A stretch of DNA of 64,000 bases from an uncultured Desulfobacterales bacterium. GTDB taxonomy: Bacteria > Desulfobacterota > Desulfobulbia > Desulfobulbales > Desulfocapsaceae. The notes below the pieces were generated by a model. The model did not search any database. It was not told the origin of the DNA and worked only from the letters and a program-made list of their open reading frames with translations. The stretch spans positions 62,001-126,000 of the forward strand of contig CALGIJ010000017.1 in assembly GCA_937915545.1 (NCBI GenBank), given 5' to 3'. Made by a program: the position numbers and the translations under genes. Shown one piece after another: positions 54,204-62,689 of the stretch (its first letter is position 1; each line of letters starts with the position of its first letter).

Positions 54204-54800
54204 ATGAAATCTTTTGATGAACTTCTTGAAATATCGACCCGTATCCATGGGCATATTTGCGCCGGCCAGGTTATCGGCGTGCGCATGAGCATGCTTGCCC
54301 TGTCGCTCATCGGCATCGACGATCCCAAAGGGGCTGACCGTAAGAAGCTCTACGTTCTCGTCGAGATCGACCGTTGCGCCACCGATGCCATCCAGTCGGT
54401 GACCGGCTGCAGCCTTGGCAAACGCTCTATGAAATGGCTCGACCATGGCATCATGGCAGCCACCTACGTCAACCTCGAGAGCGGCCGTGCAGTGCGCATC
54501 ACCGCCCGCGAAGAGTCACGGCAGGCGGCCGATAACTATTGCAGTGAGATCGTCGACAAGTACAAGCGGCAGCTTGAGGCCTACAAGGTCATGCCGGAGG
54601 ACGAGTTGTTCGCCATCGAGGAGGTGGAGGTGACCATTCCGCCGCAGGACCTTCCCGGCAAGCCCCTTGGGCGTGTGCAATGCCAGCGCTGTCACGACTG
54701 GGTGCAAGACCGCCGCGAGGTGGTCCAGGACGGCGAGGTGCTGTGCCGCAGTTGTGCGCATGGGCGGTACTACCGCGTTCTCTCACACATGGCGCGCTGA
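54204..54800 (+). CDS. FmdE-family protein with C-terminal zinc ribbon
   Basis: A 198-residue protein resembling FmdE (formylmethanofuran dehydrogenase subunit E). It begins with HGHICAGQVIGVRMS, whose His and Cys are the metal-ligand candidates of the family, followed by EIDRCATDAIQSVTGC. Near the C-terminus CQRCHDW and CRSCAH form a zinc ribbon. No formylmethanofuran dehydrogenase genes are nearby, as is usual for stand-alone bacterial FmdE. A link to molybdenum or tungsten enzymes is suspected, not shown. I took the ATG at 54204; an ATG-led frame from 54159 exists. Confidence 0.84.
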   Translation: MKSFDELLEISTRIHGHICAGQVIGVRMSMLALSLIGIDDPKGADRKKLYVLVEIDRCATDAIQSVTGCSLGKRSMKWLDHGIMAATYVNLESGRAVRITAREESRQAADNYCSEIVDKYKRQLEAYKVMPEDELFAIEEVEVTIPPQDLPGKPLGRVQCQRCHDWVQDRREVVQDGEVLCRSCAHGRYYRVLSHMAR

Positions 54801-54859
54801 TCCGTCAAAGGCAGGGAGCTGCTGTTTTCATTTTTCTTTTTTTTGCGGAAACCCAGAGT

Positions 54860-56455
54860 ATGAACATTTCTCTTCTCGATTATGGAGCCGGCAACGTACG
54901 CAGCGTGCGCAACGCCATTCGTCGCCTTGGCTATGAAATCCACGACATCACCAGGCCGGAGGAAATCGAAAGCGCCGACAAGGTTATTTTCCCCGGCGTC
55001 GGCAGCTTCGGTCTGGTCATGGACCGCCTGCGCGAGAAAGGCTATGCCGAACCCCTGCGGCGGCGCATTCTCGCCGACAAACCGCTGCTCGGCATCTGCG
55101 TCGCCCTGCAGGCCTTGTACGAAGGGAGCGAGGAGAGCCCCGGAGTCGCCGGACTCGGCATCCTCTCCGGGCAGGTGGTGCGCTTTGCCGAGCGCGGTCT
55201 GGCCATCCCGCAGATCGGCTGGAACGGCATCAGACTCCTGCGCCACTCGGCGACGTTAGCCGGATACGAGGGTGAAAAGCTCTACTTCGTCCATTCTTAC
55301 CACGGTCAGGTGGCAGAGACCAATAAGGAGTGGCTGCTCGCCGTCAGCGACTATGGCACCGAGTTCGTCGCCGCGGTGGAGCGCGGCAATGTCACCGCCT
55401 GTCAGTTCCACCCTGAAAAAAGCGGTGCCGCCGGCCTCAACCTCCTGGGCAATTTCCTCGCCAAAGCCCCACAGGCCTCGCACGGAGAAGTTATTCAGAT
55501 CAGCCAGCGGCATGCGCCGACGCAAATGGCCAAGCGCATCATCGCCTGCCTCGATGTGCGCAGCAACGACCAGGGGGACCTTGTCGTCACCAAGGGCGAC
55601 CAGTACGATGTGCGCCAGGAAGGAGAGGTGAGGAATCTTGGCAAGCCGGTGCAATTGGCGCAGCGCTACTACGAGGAGGGCGCCGACGAGATCACCTTTC
55701 TCAATATCACCGGCTTCCGGCAGTATCCCCTGCAGGACCTTCCCATGCTCGAGGTGCTGCAGCGGACCTCGGAGAATGTCTTCGTGCCGCTGACCATCGG
55801 CGGCGGCATCCGCGAGTTGCGCGACCCCTCCGGCAAGGTGTGGACGGCCCTCGATGTCGCTTCGGCCTACTTCCGCTCTGGAGCCGACAAGGTGTCCATC
55901 GGCAGTGACGCGGTCTACACGGTGGAAGATTTTTTAGATAGCGGCAGCGTCACGGGAAAGAGTTCGATAGAGCAGATTTCCAAGGTTTACGGCGCTCAGG
56001 CGGTAGTGATCTCCGTCGATCCGCGACGCGTTTACGTGCACTCCCCGGAAGATACCGCTCATGCCACCATTGCCACCCGCTTTCCCGGGCCCGAGGGACA
56101 GCGCTACTGCTGGTACCAGTGTACGGTCAAAGGCGGTCGCGAAGGACGCGATGTCGATGTGGTGCAGCTGGTGCGAGTCTGCCAGGAACTGGGGGCGGGG
56201 GAAATCCTCCTCAACTGCATCGATCGCGACGGCACCAACAACGGCTTCGACCTCGAGTTGATATCACAGGTCAAGGCCGCGACCTCCCTGCCGGTGATCG
56301 CCTCCAGCGGCGCCGGCAAAGCCGAGCACTTTGTCGAGGTATTTGCGGAAACGGGAGCCGACGCGGCGCTGGCCGCGGGTATCTTTCACCGTCAGGAGGT
56401 GGCGATTGCCGAGGTTAAGGATGCTGTGGCGGGGGCAGGCATCGAGGTCCGCTGA
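54860..56455 (+). CDS. hisHF: fused imidazole glycerol phosphate synthase, HisH-HisF in one chain
   Basis: Glutamine amidotransferase and cyclase making imidazole glycerol phosphate and AICAR in histidine synthesis. Residues 1-205 are HisH with the nucleophile C80 (LLGICVALQ; usually GICLGMQ) and the H184/E186 pair in FHPEKSG. A linker of about 20 residues leads to HisF (about 225-531), with the catalytic aspartates in ACLDVR and NCIDRDG. The HisF part has eukaryote-like features: DLVVTKGDQYDVR, SENVFVPLTIGGGIREL and FRSGADKVSIGSDAV. Bacterial HisH and HisF are normally separate, whereas this order and length match yeast HIS7 and plant enzymes. No other his gene is adjacent. Confidence 0.93.
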   Translation: MNISLLDYGAGNVRSVRNAIRRLGYEIHDITRPEEIESADKVIFPGVGSFGLVMDRLREKGYAEPLRRRILADKPLLGICVALQALYEGSEESPGVAGLGILSGQVVRFAERGLAIPQIGWNGIRLLRHSATLAGYEGEKLYFVHSYHGQVAETNKEWLLAVSDYGTEFVAAVERGNVTACQFHPEKSGAAGLNLLGNFLAKAPQASHGEVIQISQRHAPTQMAKRIIACLDVRSNDQGDLVVTKGDQYDVRQEGEVRNLGKPVQLAQRYYEEGADEITFLNITGFRQYPLQDLPMLEVLQRTSENVFVPLTIGGGIRELRDPSGKVWTALDVASAYFRSGADKVSIGSDAVYTVEDFLDSGSVTGKSSIEQISKVYGAQAVVISVDPRRVYVHSPEDTAHATIATRFPGPEGQRYCWYQCTVKGGREGRDVDVVQLVRVCQELGAGEILLNCIDRDGTNNGFDLELISQVKAATSLPVIASSGAGKAEHFVEVFAETGADAALAAGIFHRQEVAIAEVKDAVAGAGIEVR

Positions 56456-56479
56456 ATCCTCGGGCTGGCACAGCAGGGA

Positions 56480-57112
56480 TCAGCCGTCGACGGAGAAGAA
56501 ACGCAGGCTGCCGATGAAGGACTCTCCTTCGGCGCCATAGCCCGTGGCGATGGGATCCGCAGAGCGGAAGCTCTCCACGTAGCAGATATCGATGCCAGCC
56601 CGGGGAGTTTTGGGGTGCATGCACACCAGGCCGTTTTTGCGGATCCTGACAAAGTCTTCGGTGGCCACACGCACCCTGCCGTGGTCTTCGTATTCCTGAG
56701 TATAACGGACGCACAACGAGCTGTGCCTCGGTTCGAGGGCGAGACGCAGAGAGACGTTTTGGTATCCCTTGGACCTGGTGGCCAGTTCCTTGCCGTGGCG
56801 CACCTCCTCAACCAGGGCGGCACCGTCGGCCTTGCTGGCCTGAAGACTGATCTCGGTCGCGGTGGTATAGATGGCGTACTTGTCGCCAGGAGTCTTCTTG
56901 AGGTAGAAGAGGGTGTTTGCCTGCAGCTTTTCGTACCAGCCGGAACCAGCCGGCGGGGTGATGGAAAAGCCCAGGGTGCTGTTGCGCTCCTTGTGATCGG
57001 TGACGGGAAAATAACGATTGCCGGTCAGGGAACAGGAGGAGCAGAGGCAGAAGGCCGCACCGAGAGAGAGCATGGTCGCCGCTCTCATCGTCAAGGCTTT
57101 GCTGTCAGGCAT
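56480..57112 (-). CDS. putative exported lipoprotein
   Basis: A 210-residue protein from the ATG at 57112, preceded by GAGAGGAG. A hydrophobic leader (MLSLGAAFCLCSSCS) ends at a cysteine with an imperfect lipobox, so lipidation is likely but not certain. The mature part is mixed alpha/beta and I do not recognise its family. It is convergent with hisHF and divergent from dctB. Confidence 0.65.
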   Translation of the reverse strand: MPDSKALTMRAATMLSLGAAFCLCSSCSLTGNRYFPVTDHKERNSTLGFSITPPAGSGWYEKLQANTLFYLKKTPGDKYAIYTTATEISLQASKADGAALVEEVRHGKELATRSKGYQNVSLRLALEPRHSSLCVRYTQEYEDHGRVRVATEDFVRIRKNGLVCMHPKTPRAGIDICYVESFRSADPIATGYGAEGESFIGSLRFFSVDG

Positions 57113-57226
57113 TTCTGTGCTCCTCTCAACCTTTATACCAATGGGTTCTCCTGCAACAGCACGTCTTGTACTTGTTGTTAGTAGTATTAGCAAGTCAATA
57201 GCTTAACACGAGATTCTTTTTCGACG

Positions 57227-59077
57227 ATGCCGATCCTCTCCGCCAAGCAGAAGAAACTGCTCCTTATCCTGACAGTTTTCTTTGCACTGCTCGCCATCGC
57301 GCTGCAGTGGGTGTGGCGCATCACTCTGCAGCGTGGCCTGGAAGATCTGAAACAGCAGGGCAATTACAAACTGGAACTCTACGTCAATTATCTCCAGGGA
57401 GTACTGGCCAAATACGAGACCTTGCCGGAACTACTCGCCGAGGACGAGTATCTCGTCAAAGCCCTGCTCTCCCCCCATTCGCCAGAGGTCATCGCCAGCC
57501 TCAACCATCATCTCGAGAAAATCGCCGAGGCCAGCGAGGCCCTCGACACTTATCTCATGAACGACAGCGGGCTGACCATCGGCGCCAGCAACTGGCGCCA
57601 GCCCTACTCCTTCGTCGGCCGCAACTTCAGCTTCCGCCCCTATTTCCAGGAAGCCATGGAAGGCGGGCTGGGCCGCTACTTTGCCATCGGCAGCGCCTCT
57701 TCCAAACGTGGTTATTACTTCGCCTATCCGGTGCGCTACCGCAACACCATCCTCGGGGTGGTGGCGGTGAAAATCGATGTCGACGAGGTCGAAGACAAGT
57801 GGGCCCAGAAAAGTGATACCTTTCTCGTCAGCGACCCCGACGGGGTGGTCTTCATTACCACTGATCCAACCTTGCGCTATAAGACCTTATGGCCCTTGTC
57901 GGCGGAGACACTGAGGCGCATCGCCGACCAGAAACGCTATCCCGGTACCATCTCGGCCTCGATGGCCTCGCAGCAGATTCTCCGCCCCGACGGCATAGAG
58001 CTTCTGCAACTCGACGGCCATGGCCAGGTGGAGAAGAAGACGGTGCTCAAGCAGAGCCGGGTCATGGCCGAGGCCGGGTGGAACGTTCACCTGCTCGCCA
58101 ACATCAAGCCAGTGCGTAGCAGGGCGATGCTCGCCGCCGGGGTGGTCGGACTGAGCGGCGCTGTCGTCTTTATCGCCGCCCTGCTCTTTTTCCAGCGCAA
58201 GCAGCGCATGGCTGACCTGCAGCGTATCGAGGAAGAGACCAAGCGGGCCTTGCGCCAAGCCAACGAACTCCTCGAATCGCGGGTCCTCGAGCGGACCCAG
58301 CAACTCACCGAGACCAATGAATTATTGCGCCGCGAAATCCTCGACCGCCAGCAGACCGAGATCAAGCTGAAAAGGGCGCGCAAGGAACTCATCCATGCCG
58401 CCAAGCTGGCGGTGCTTGGCCAAATGTCGGCAGGCATCAACCACGAGCTCAACCAACCCCTTGCCGCTATCCGCAGCTATGCCGACAACGGTCGGCAGTT
58501 TCTCGAGAAAGGCCGCCTCGACGAGGCCCGCTGGAACCTCGAGCAGATCGGCGAACTTACCGAACGCATGGCGCAGATCGGCGCCCAGCTCAAACTCTTC
58601 TCGAAGAAATCGAGCGGGCAGATCACCACCGTCCCCTTGCATGGTGTCATCGACGGGGCCATGGAGATCCTCAAGCACAGCTTGAAGAAAAACGGCGTCA
58701 CCACCGCCATCGTCATCGATCCGCCACAGCTCGAAGTCAGGGCGAACCTCGTCATGCTGCAGCAGGTGCTGGTTAACCTCCTCTCCAACGCCATGCAGGC
58801 GGTGGATAGCCAGGAAACCAAGAAGATCTTCGTAGAGTGTCGTGCGCAGGACGGCAAGGTGCTGGTCTCTGTCGAAGACAATGGCCCGGGCGTCGCCGAA
58901 GAGTATGTGGCGCAGATCTTCGAACCGTTTTTCACCACCAAGAAATCGGGGCAGGGCCTGGGGCTGGGGTTAACCATCAGCGACCGCATCGTCAGGGACT
59001 TCGGCGGCGAGATCCGCCTTGCTGCCGCCTCGGGGGGCGGGGCCCGTTTTGAATTCGAGCTCGACAGGATCGTCTAA
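57227..59077 (+). CDS. dctB: C4-dicarboxylate-type sensor histidine kinase
   Basis: A 616-residue membrane kinase. Helix 1 (about 10-30), a periplasmic double-PAS/dCache sensor (about 35-295) with NFSFRPYFQEA, RGYYFAYPVR and a second half, and helix 2 (about 303-325) precede a coiled coil. HisKA follows with the phospho-histidine in NHELNQPLAAIRSYADNG, and then HATPase with DNGPGV and GLGLGLTIS. Architecture and RPYFQEA motif are those of DctB, which senses succinate, malate and fumarate in other bacteria. dctD follows four bases later. Confidence 0.92.
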   Translation: MPILSAKQKKLLLILTVFFALLAIALQWVWRITLQRGLEDLKQQGNYKLELYVNYLQGVLAKYETLPELLAEDEYLVKALLSPHSPEVIASLNHHLEKIAEASEALDTYLMNDSGLTIGASNWRQPYSFVGRNFSFRPYFQEAMEGGLGRYFAIGSASSKRGYYFAYPVRYRNTILGVVAVKIDVDEVEDKWAQKSDTFLVSDPDGVVFITTDPTLRYKTLWPLSAETLRRIADQKRYPGTISASMASQQILRPDGIELLQLDGHGQVEKKTVLKQSRVMAEAGWNVHLLANIKPVRSRAMLAAGVVGLSGAVVFIAALLFFQRKQRMADLQRIEEETKRALRQANELLESRVLERTQQLTETNELLRREILDRQQTEIKLKRARKELIHAAKLAVLGQMSAGINHELNQPLAAIRSYADNGRQFLEKGRLDEARWNLEQIGELTERMAQIGAQLKLFSKKSSGQITTVPLHGVIDGAMEILKHSLKKNGVTTAIVIDPPQLEVRANLVMLQQVLVNLLSNAMQAVDSQETKKIFVECRAQDGKVLVSVEDNGPGVAEEYVAQIFEPFFTTKKSGQGLGLGLTISDRIVRDFGGEIRLAAASGGGARFEFELDRIV

Positions 59078-59081
59078 GACC

Positions 59082-60437
59082 ATGAAATCCAGAGGCAAAG
59101 TTCTCTTTATCGACGACGAGGTGCATATCCGCCAGGCCAACAAGCAGACACTGGAACTGGCCGACCTCGAAGTGCTGTGCCAGGAAAGCGCCGAGCGAGG
59201 CCTGGAGGTGGTCTCCCGCGACTGGCCGGGAATCATCGTCTGCGATATCCGTCTGCCGCAGATGGACGGCCTGCAGTTCCTTCTCGAGGTGCAGAAAGTC
59301 GACCCTGACCTGCCGGTGATCCTCATCACCGGCCATGGTGACGTCTCCACGGCGGTACAGGCGATGCGCGACGGCGCCTATGATTTCATCGAAAAGCCCT
59401 ACAGCAGCGAGCGGCTGGTCAAGACGGTGCTGCGCGGCCTCGAAAAACGCTCCCTGACCCTCGAAAATCGCGATCTGCGTCGCGAGCTGTCGCTGCACAG
59501 CGCCCCCGGCCCGCGCATCATCGGCCGCACTCCGGCCATGGAAAAGCTGCGCGCCACCATCGCTCAGATCGCCGACAGTGGCGCCGATGTGCTCGTCCTC
59601 GGCGAGACCGGCACCGGCAAGGAACTGGTGGCCAGGGCCCTGCACGAGCAGAGCAACCGCCGCGAGCGGAACTTCGTGGCCGTCAACTGCGGCGCAGTCG
59701 CCGAATCGATCATGGAGAGCGAACTCTTCGGACACGAGGCAGGTGCCTTCACCGACGCTCGTTCGACGCGCATCGGCAAGTTCGAACACGCCAACGGCGG
59801 CACGCTGCTCCTCGACGAAATCGAGTCAATGCCCATGCGCCTGCAGATCAATCTGCTGCGCGTCCTGCAGGAACGATCCATCGAGCGGCTCGGCTCCAAC
59901 CGGCTCATCCCCGTCAACCTGCGCATCGTCGCCGCCACCAAGATCGACCTCCTGCTGGCGGCCGAGCAGGGGCTTTTTCGCCTCGACCTCTATTACCGCC
60001 TCAACGTGGTCTCGCTGAAGATCCCGCCGTTGCGCGAGCGGCGCGAGGACATCCCGCTGCTCTTCCACCACTTTCTCCTCGTCGCCGGCCACCGCTATCA
60101 ACAGGAGGTGTCGATGCCGGGTAGCGGCGAAATGAACGTGCTCATGTCCTACTCATGGCCGGGCAATGTGCGCGAACTGCGCAACTTCGCCGAACGCTAC
60201 GTTCTCCTCGGCCGCCAATTCGACTGGTCTCTGGAAAAGATGCTCGTCGGCGAGGAGGGCGACAGCCATCACTCGCTGGCGGAGCAGGTCGATCGCTTCG
60301 AGAAGAGCCTGCTCGAACACGCCTTGGTCTCTTCCTCGGGGAGCATCAAGGATGTTATGGCGAGCCTCAATATCCCCCGCAAGACGCTCTACGACAAGAT
60401 GCGCAAGTACGGCCTCAACAAGAGCGACTATAAATAA
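59082..60437 (+). CDS. dctD: sigma-54-dependent response regulator, DctD type
   Basis: A 451-residue activator: receiver (1-120, phospho-acceptor D55), AAA+ domain (about 140-380, Walker A GETGTGKE, Walker B LLLDEIES) and a Fis-type HTH at the C-terminus (SIKDVMASLNIPRKTLYDKM). The sigma-54 contact loop reads GAFTDA (59742-59759) in place of GAFTGA. Paired with dctB, it is expected to activate the TRAP operon from a sigma-54 promoter; a candidate site is at 63807-63822. Confidence 0.92.
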   Translation: MKSRGKVLFIDDEVHIRQANKQTLELADLEVLCQESAERGLEVVSRDWPGIIVCDIRLPQMDGLQFLLEVQKVDPDLPVILITGHGDVSTAVQAMRDGAYDFIEKPYSSERLVKTVLRGLEKRSLTLENRDLRRELSLHSAPGPRIIGRTPAMEKLRATIAQIADSGADVLVLGETGTGKELVARALHEQSNRRERNFVAVNCGAVAESIMESELFGHEAGAFTDARSTRIGKFEHANGGTLLLDEIESMPMRLQINLLRVLQERSIERLGSNRLIPVNLRIVAATKIDLLLAAEQGLFRLDLYYRLNVVSLKIPPLRERREDIPLLFHHFLLVAGHRYQQEVSMPGSGEMNVLMSYSWPGNVRELRNFAERYVLLGRQFDWSLEKMLVGEEGDSHHSLAEQVDRFEKSLLEHALVSSSGSIKDVMASLNIPRKTLYDKMRKYGLNKSDYK

Positions 60438-60577
60438 AAGGAACGCCTCGCCAAGGGCTGGCCTTGCGCTGAGGGAAGATTCGATCGGCCTCGAGCGAAT
60501 AACGATGAGGTATCGCGTTGAGGTCGGATCGTTACGACCACGTTCGCGAACGCGGGGCGGTGAAAAGGAGAGAAAAA

Positions 60578-60624
60578 GCGGCGCGGGCTGGGGACGACTC
60601 CCCAACCCGCGCCGCTTTTTTTTT
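60578..60624. terminator. bidirectional Rho-independent terminator between dctD and dctM
   Basis: A 17-base arm (60578-60594) pairs with a 17-base arm (60599-60615) with one mismatch and the loop CGAC. Nine T residues follow on the plus strand (60616-60624) and five A residues precede on the left (60573-60577), so it can end both dctBD and dctPQM transcripts. Confidence 0.9.
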
Positions 60625-60643
60625 CAGGCGTAGTTCATACGCG

Positions 60644-61927
60644 TCACATCATGCCGAGGGTGCGCGGCAGCCAGATGGAAAGTGGCGGCCAGTATGTGAC
60701 CATGACGAGAAAGACCAGCATGGTCAGGAGCCACGGCCAGACTGCCACGGTAAGGTCGGTGATGCCCATCTTGGTCAGGCCCGAGGCCACGTAGAGGTTG
60801 AGTCCCACGGGCGGGTGACACATGCCGACCTCCATATTGACTACCATAAGAATGCCGAGGTGCACCGGATCCACACCAAGCTTGGTGGCTACCGGAAAAA
60901 CGATGGGAGCGAAGATAAGCATGATCGACGACGGCTCCATGAAGTTGCCGGCGAGGAGGAGGATGATATTGACCGCCAGCAGAAAAGCGATTTCGCCGAG
61001 GCCTTTGCTGATCAGCCAGTTGGTCAGCTCCTGGGGGATGTTCTCGTTGGCGAGGATGAAGGAAAACATGACGGCGTTGGTGATGATATAGAGGAGCATC
61101 GCCGACATGTTGGCCGAGTTGAGCAGCACCTTCGGCACCTGCTTGAGGGTCATGTCCTTATAGATGAAGACTGCGACGACGAAGGAGTAGACGGCGCTCA
61201 TCGCCGCCGCCTCGGTGGGGGTGAAGAACCCGGTATAGATACCGCCCATGACGACGACGATCAGCATCAGCCCCCACATCGACTCGCGGAAGGTACGGGC
61301 ACGTTCCTTCCAGGAGGCCTTGGGCTGGCGGGGATAATTGTTCTTGCGCGCCCGGTACCAGGTGGTGCCGCCAAGCATCGAAGCCATCACCAGGCCGGGG
61401 ATGACGCCGGCCATGAACAGGGCGCCTACCGAGGTATTGGTGGCAATGGAGTACATGACCATGACGATGGACGGCGGGATGAGGATGCCCAGTGCCCCGG
61501 AGGTGGCGATGACGCCTGCACCAAAGCGCATGGGGAAGCCGGCCTTGACCATACCGGGGATGAGGATCGAGCCGATGGCCACCACGGTGGCCGGGGACGA
61601 CCCGGAAACCGCGGCAAAGAGGGCGCAGGCGACGACGCCGGACAGCGCCAGACCGCCATACCAGTGGCCGACCATGGAAGTGGCGAAGTTGATCATGCGC
61701 CGCGCCACCCCGCCGTGGGTGAGGAAGTTACCGGCGAGGATGAAGAAGGGGATGGCCATGATCTCGAATTTTTCAATGCCCGAGAACAGCTTCAGAGCCA
61801 CCGACTCCAGCGGCACCTGGGTCATGGTGAAGAGGAAGGTGAGAACGGTCAGGCCCAGGGAAATGGAGATCGGCATGCCGGTCAGCATCAAGGCCAGAAG
61901 AATGCTGAAGATGACGAGGGAACTCAT
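60644..61927 (-). CDS. dctM: TRAP transporter large membrane subunit
   Basis: A 427-residue ion-coupled permease of the DctM family with about 12 membrane helices. Recognisable segments are IPFFILAGNFLTHGGVARRM, SGSSPATVVAIGSILIP, and NLYVASGLT. It forms the transport channel with DctQ and receives substrate from DctP. Overlaps dctQ by four bases. Confidence 0.95.
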   Translation of the reverse strand: MSSLVIFSILLALMLTGMPISISLGLTVLTFLFTMTQVPLESVALKLFSGIEKFEIMAIPFFILAGNFLTHGGVARRMINFATSMVGHWYGGLALSGVVACALFAAVSGSSPATVVAIGSILIPGMVKAGFPMRFGAGVIATSGALGILIPPSIVMVMYSIATNTSVGALFMAGVIPGLVMASMLGGTTWYRARKNNYPRQPKASWKERARTFRESMWGLMLIVVVMGGIYTGFFTPTEAAAMSAVYSFVVAVFIYKDMTLKQVPKVLLNSANMSAMLLYIITNAVMFSFILANENIPQELTNWLISKGLGEIAFLLAVNIILLLAGNFMEPSSIMLIFAPIVFPVATKLGVDPVHLGILMVVNMEVGMCHPPVGLNLYVASGLTKMGITDLTVAVWPWLLTMLVFLVMVTYWPPLSIWLPRTLGMM

Positions 61928-62607
61928 TGCTTATCCTCCTTGCCGGCTTTTTTCGGTTCGTCCTGCGGCTTCAAGGGCGCCCTGACGATTGGTGACGATG
62001 CGACAGTTTTGGTGACTTCACTGCTGTCGACACCATCGACATGGCTATGGTCGTGGTGCGGCAGTTCTTGGGTGCGGATGAAGTTGACCATGACCTGAAG
62101 GAAGCGGAAACACATCAGCATCGAGCCGAAAGGCACGGCGCTGTAGACGGCCCAGGTGGGCCACTCCAGATCGGGAGTGGTGGGGCCCTCGAACATCGAG
62201 CCGACATCCAGCCCCAAGGTGCTGAACACGGCGTAGTGCATGCCGTTTTCCCAGACGAAGTTCAAGCCCAGGGCGGTGACGATGGCCGTAAAGGTCGCGC
62301 CGGCCAGCAGGGCGAAGACGATGAATTTGTTGCGCATCGCCGGCTTCAGCTGCTTGACCACCACATCGACGCCGACGTGGATGCCGGTTCGCACGCCGTA
62401 GGCGGCTCCGAATTTGGCCATCCACACGAACATGATGATACACAGCTCCTGGGCCCAGCCGAGGTTGAACCCCAGCAGCCAGTCCTGTACCCCGGGAATG
62501 GGGAGCCCCGCCATATAGCGATGGACAACCGCGACGAAGATCACCGCGACCGCTCCCGCCATAAGGAATGAGATGAACCATTCCTCAAGTCGATTAAGAA
62601 TTTTCAT
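61924..62607 (-). CDS. dctQ: TRAP transporter small membrane subunit
   Basis: A 227-residue protein with four hydrophobic segments; WAQELCIIMFVWMAKFGAAYGVRTGIHVGVDVV region (about 53-86) is typical of DctQ. It has a longer hydrophilic C-terminal tail (about 190-227) than most. AGGAGG lies upstream; I took the ATG at 62607, with a GTG codon immediately before it also possible. Confidence 0.92.
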   Translation of the reverse strand: MKILNRLEEWFISFLMAGAVAVIFVAVVHRYMAGLPIPGVQDWLLGFNLGWAQELCIIMFVWMAKFGAAYGVRTGIHVGVDVVVKQLKPAMRNKFIVFALLAGATFTAIVTALGLNFVWENGMHYAVFSTLGLDVGSMFEGPTTPDLEWPTWAVYSAVPFGSMLMCFRFLQVMVNFIRTQELPHHDHSHVDGVDSSEVTKTVASSPIVRAPLKPQDEPKKAGKEDKQ

Positions 62608-62689
62608 CACCGCCGTATCCTCCTCGAGAACTGAAACGAGGCGGAGAGGAAGCCTCTCCGCCTTGGATATTGGCCTTTTCGGAGCCTTT

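Noticed and set aside
54812..54844. T-rich tract after a short GCAG/CTGC stem before hisHF, as a terminator
   Set aside because: The stem is only 4 base pairs, too weak to call although the T-rich run is long; it may simply be an AT-rich leader.
60541..60552. CGTTCGCGAACG 12-base palindrome between dctD and the terminator
   Set aside because: A single short palindrome in a GC-rich region with no second copy or promoter context is not enough for an operator call.
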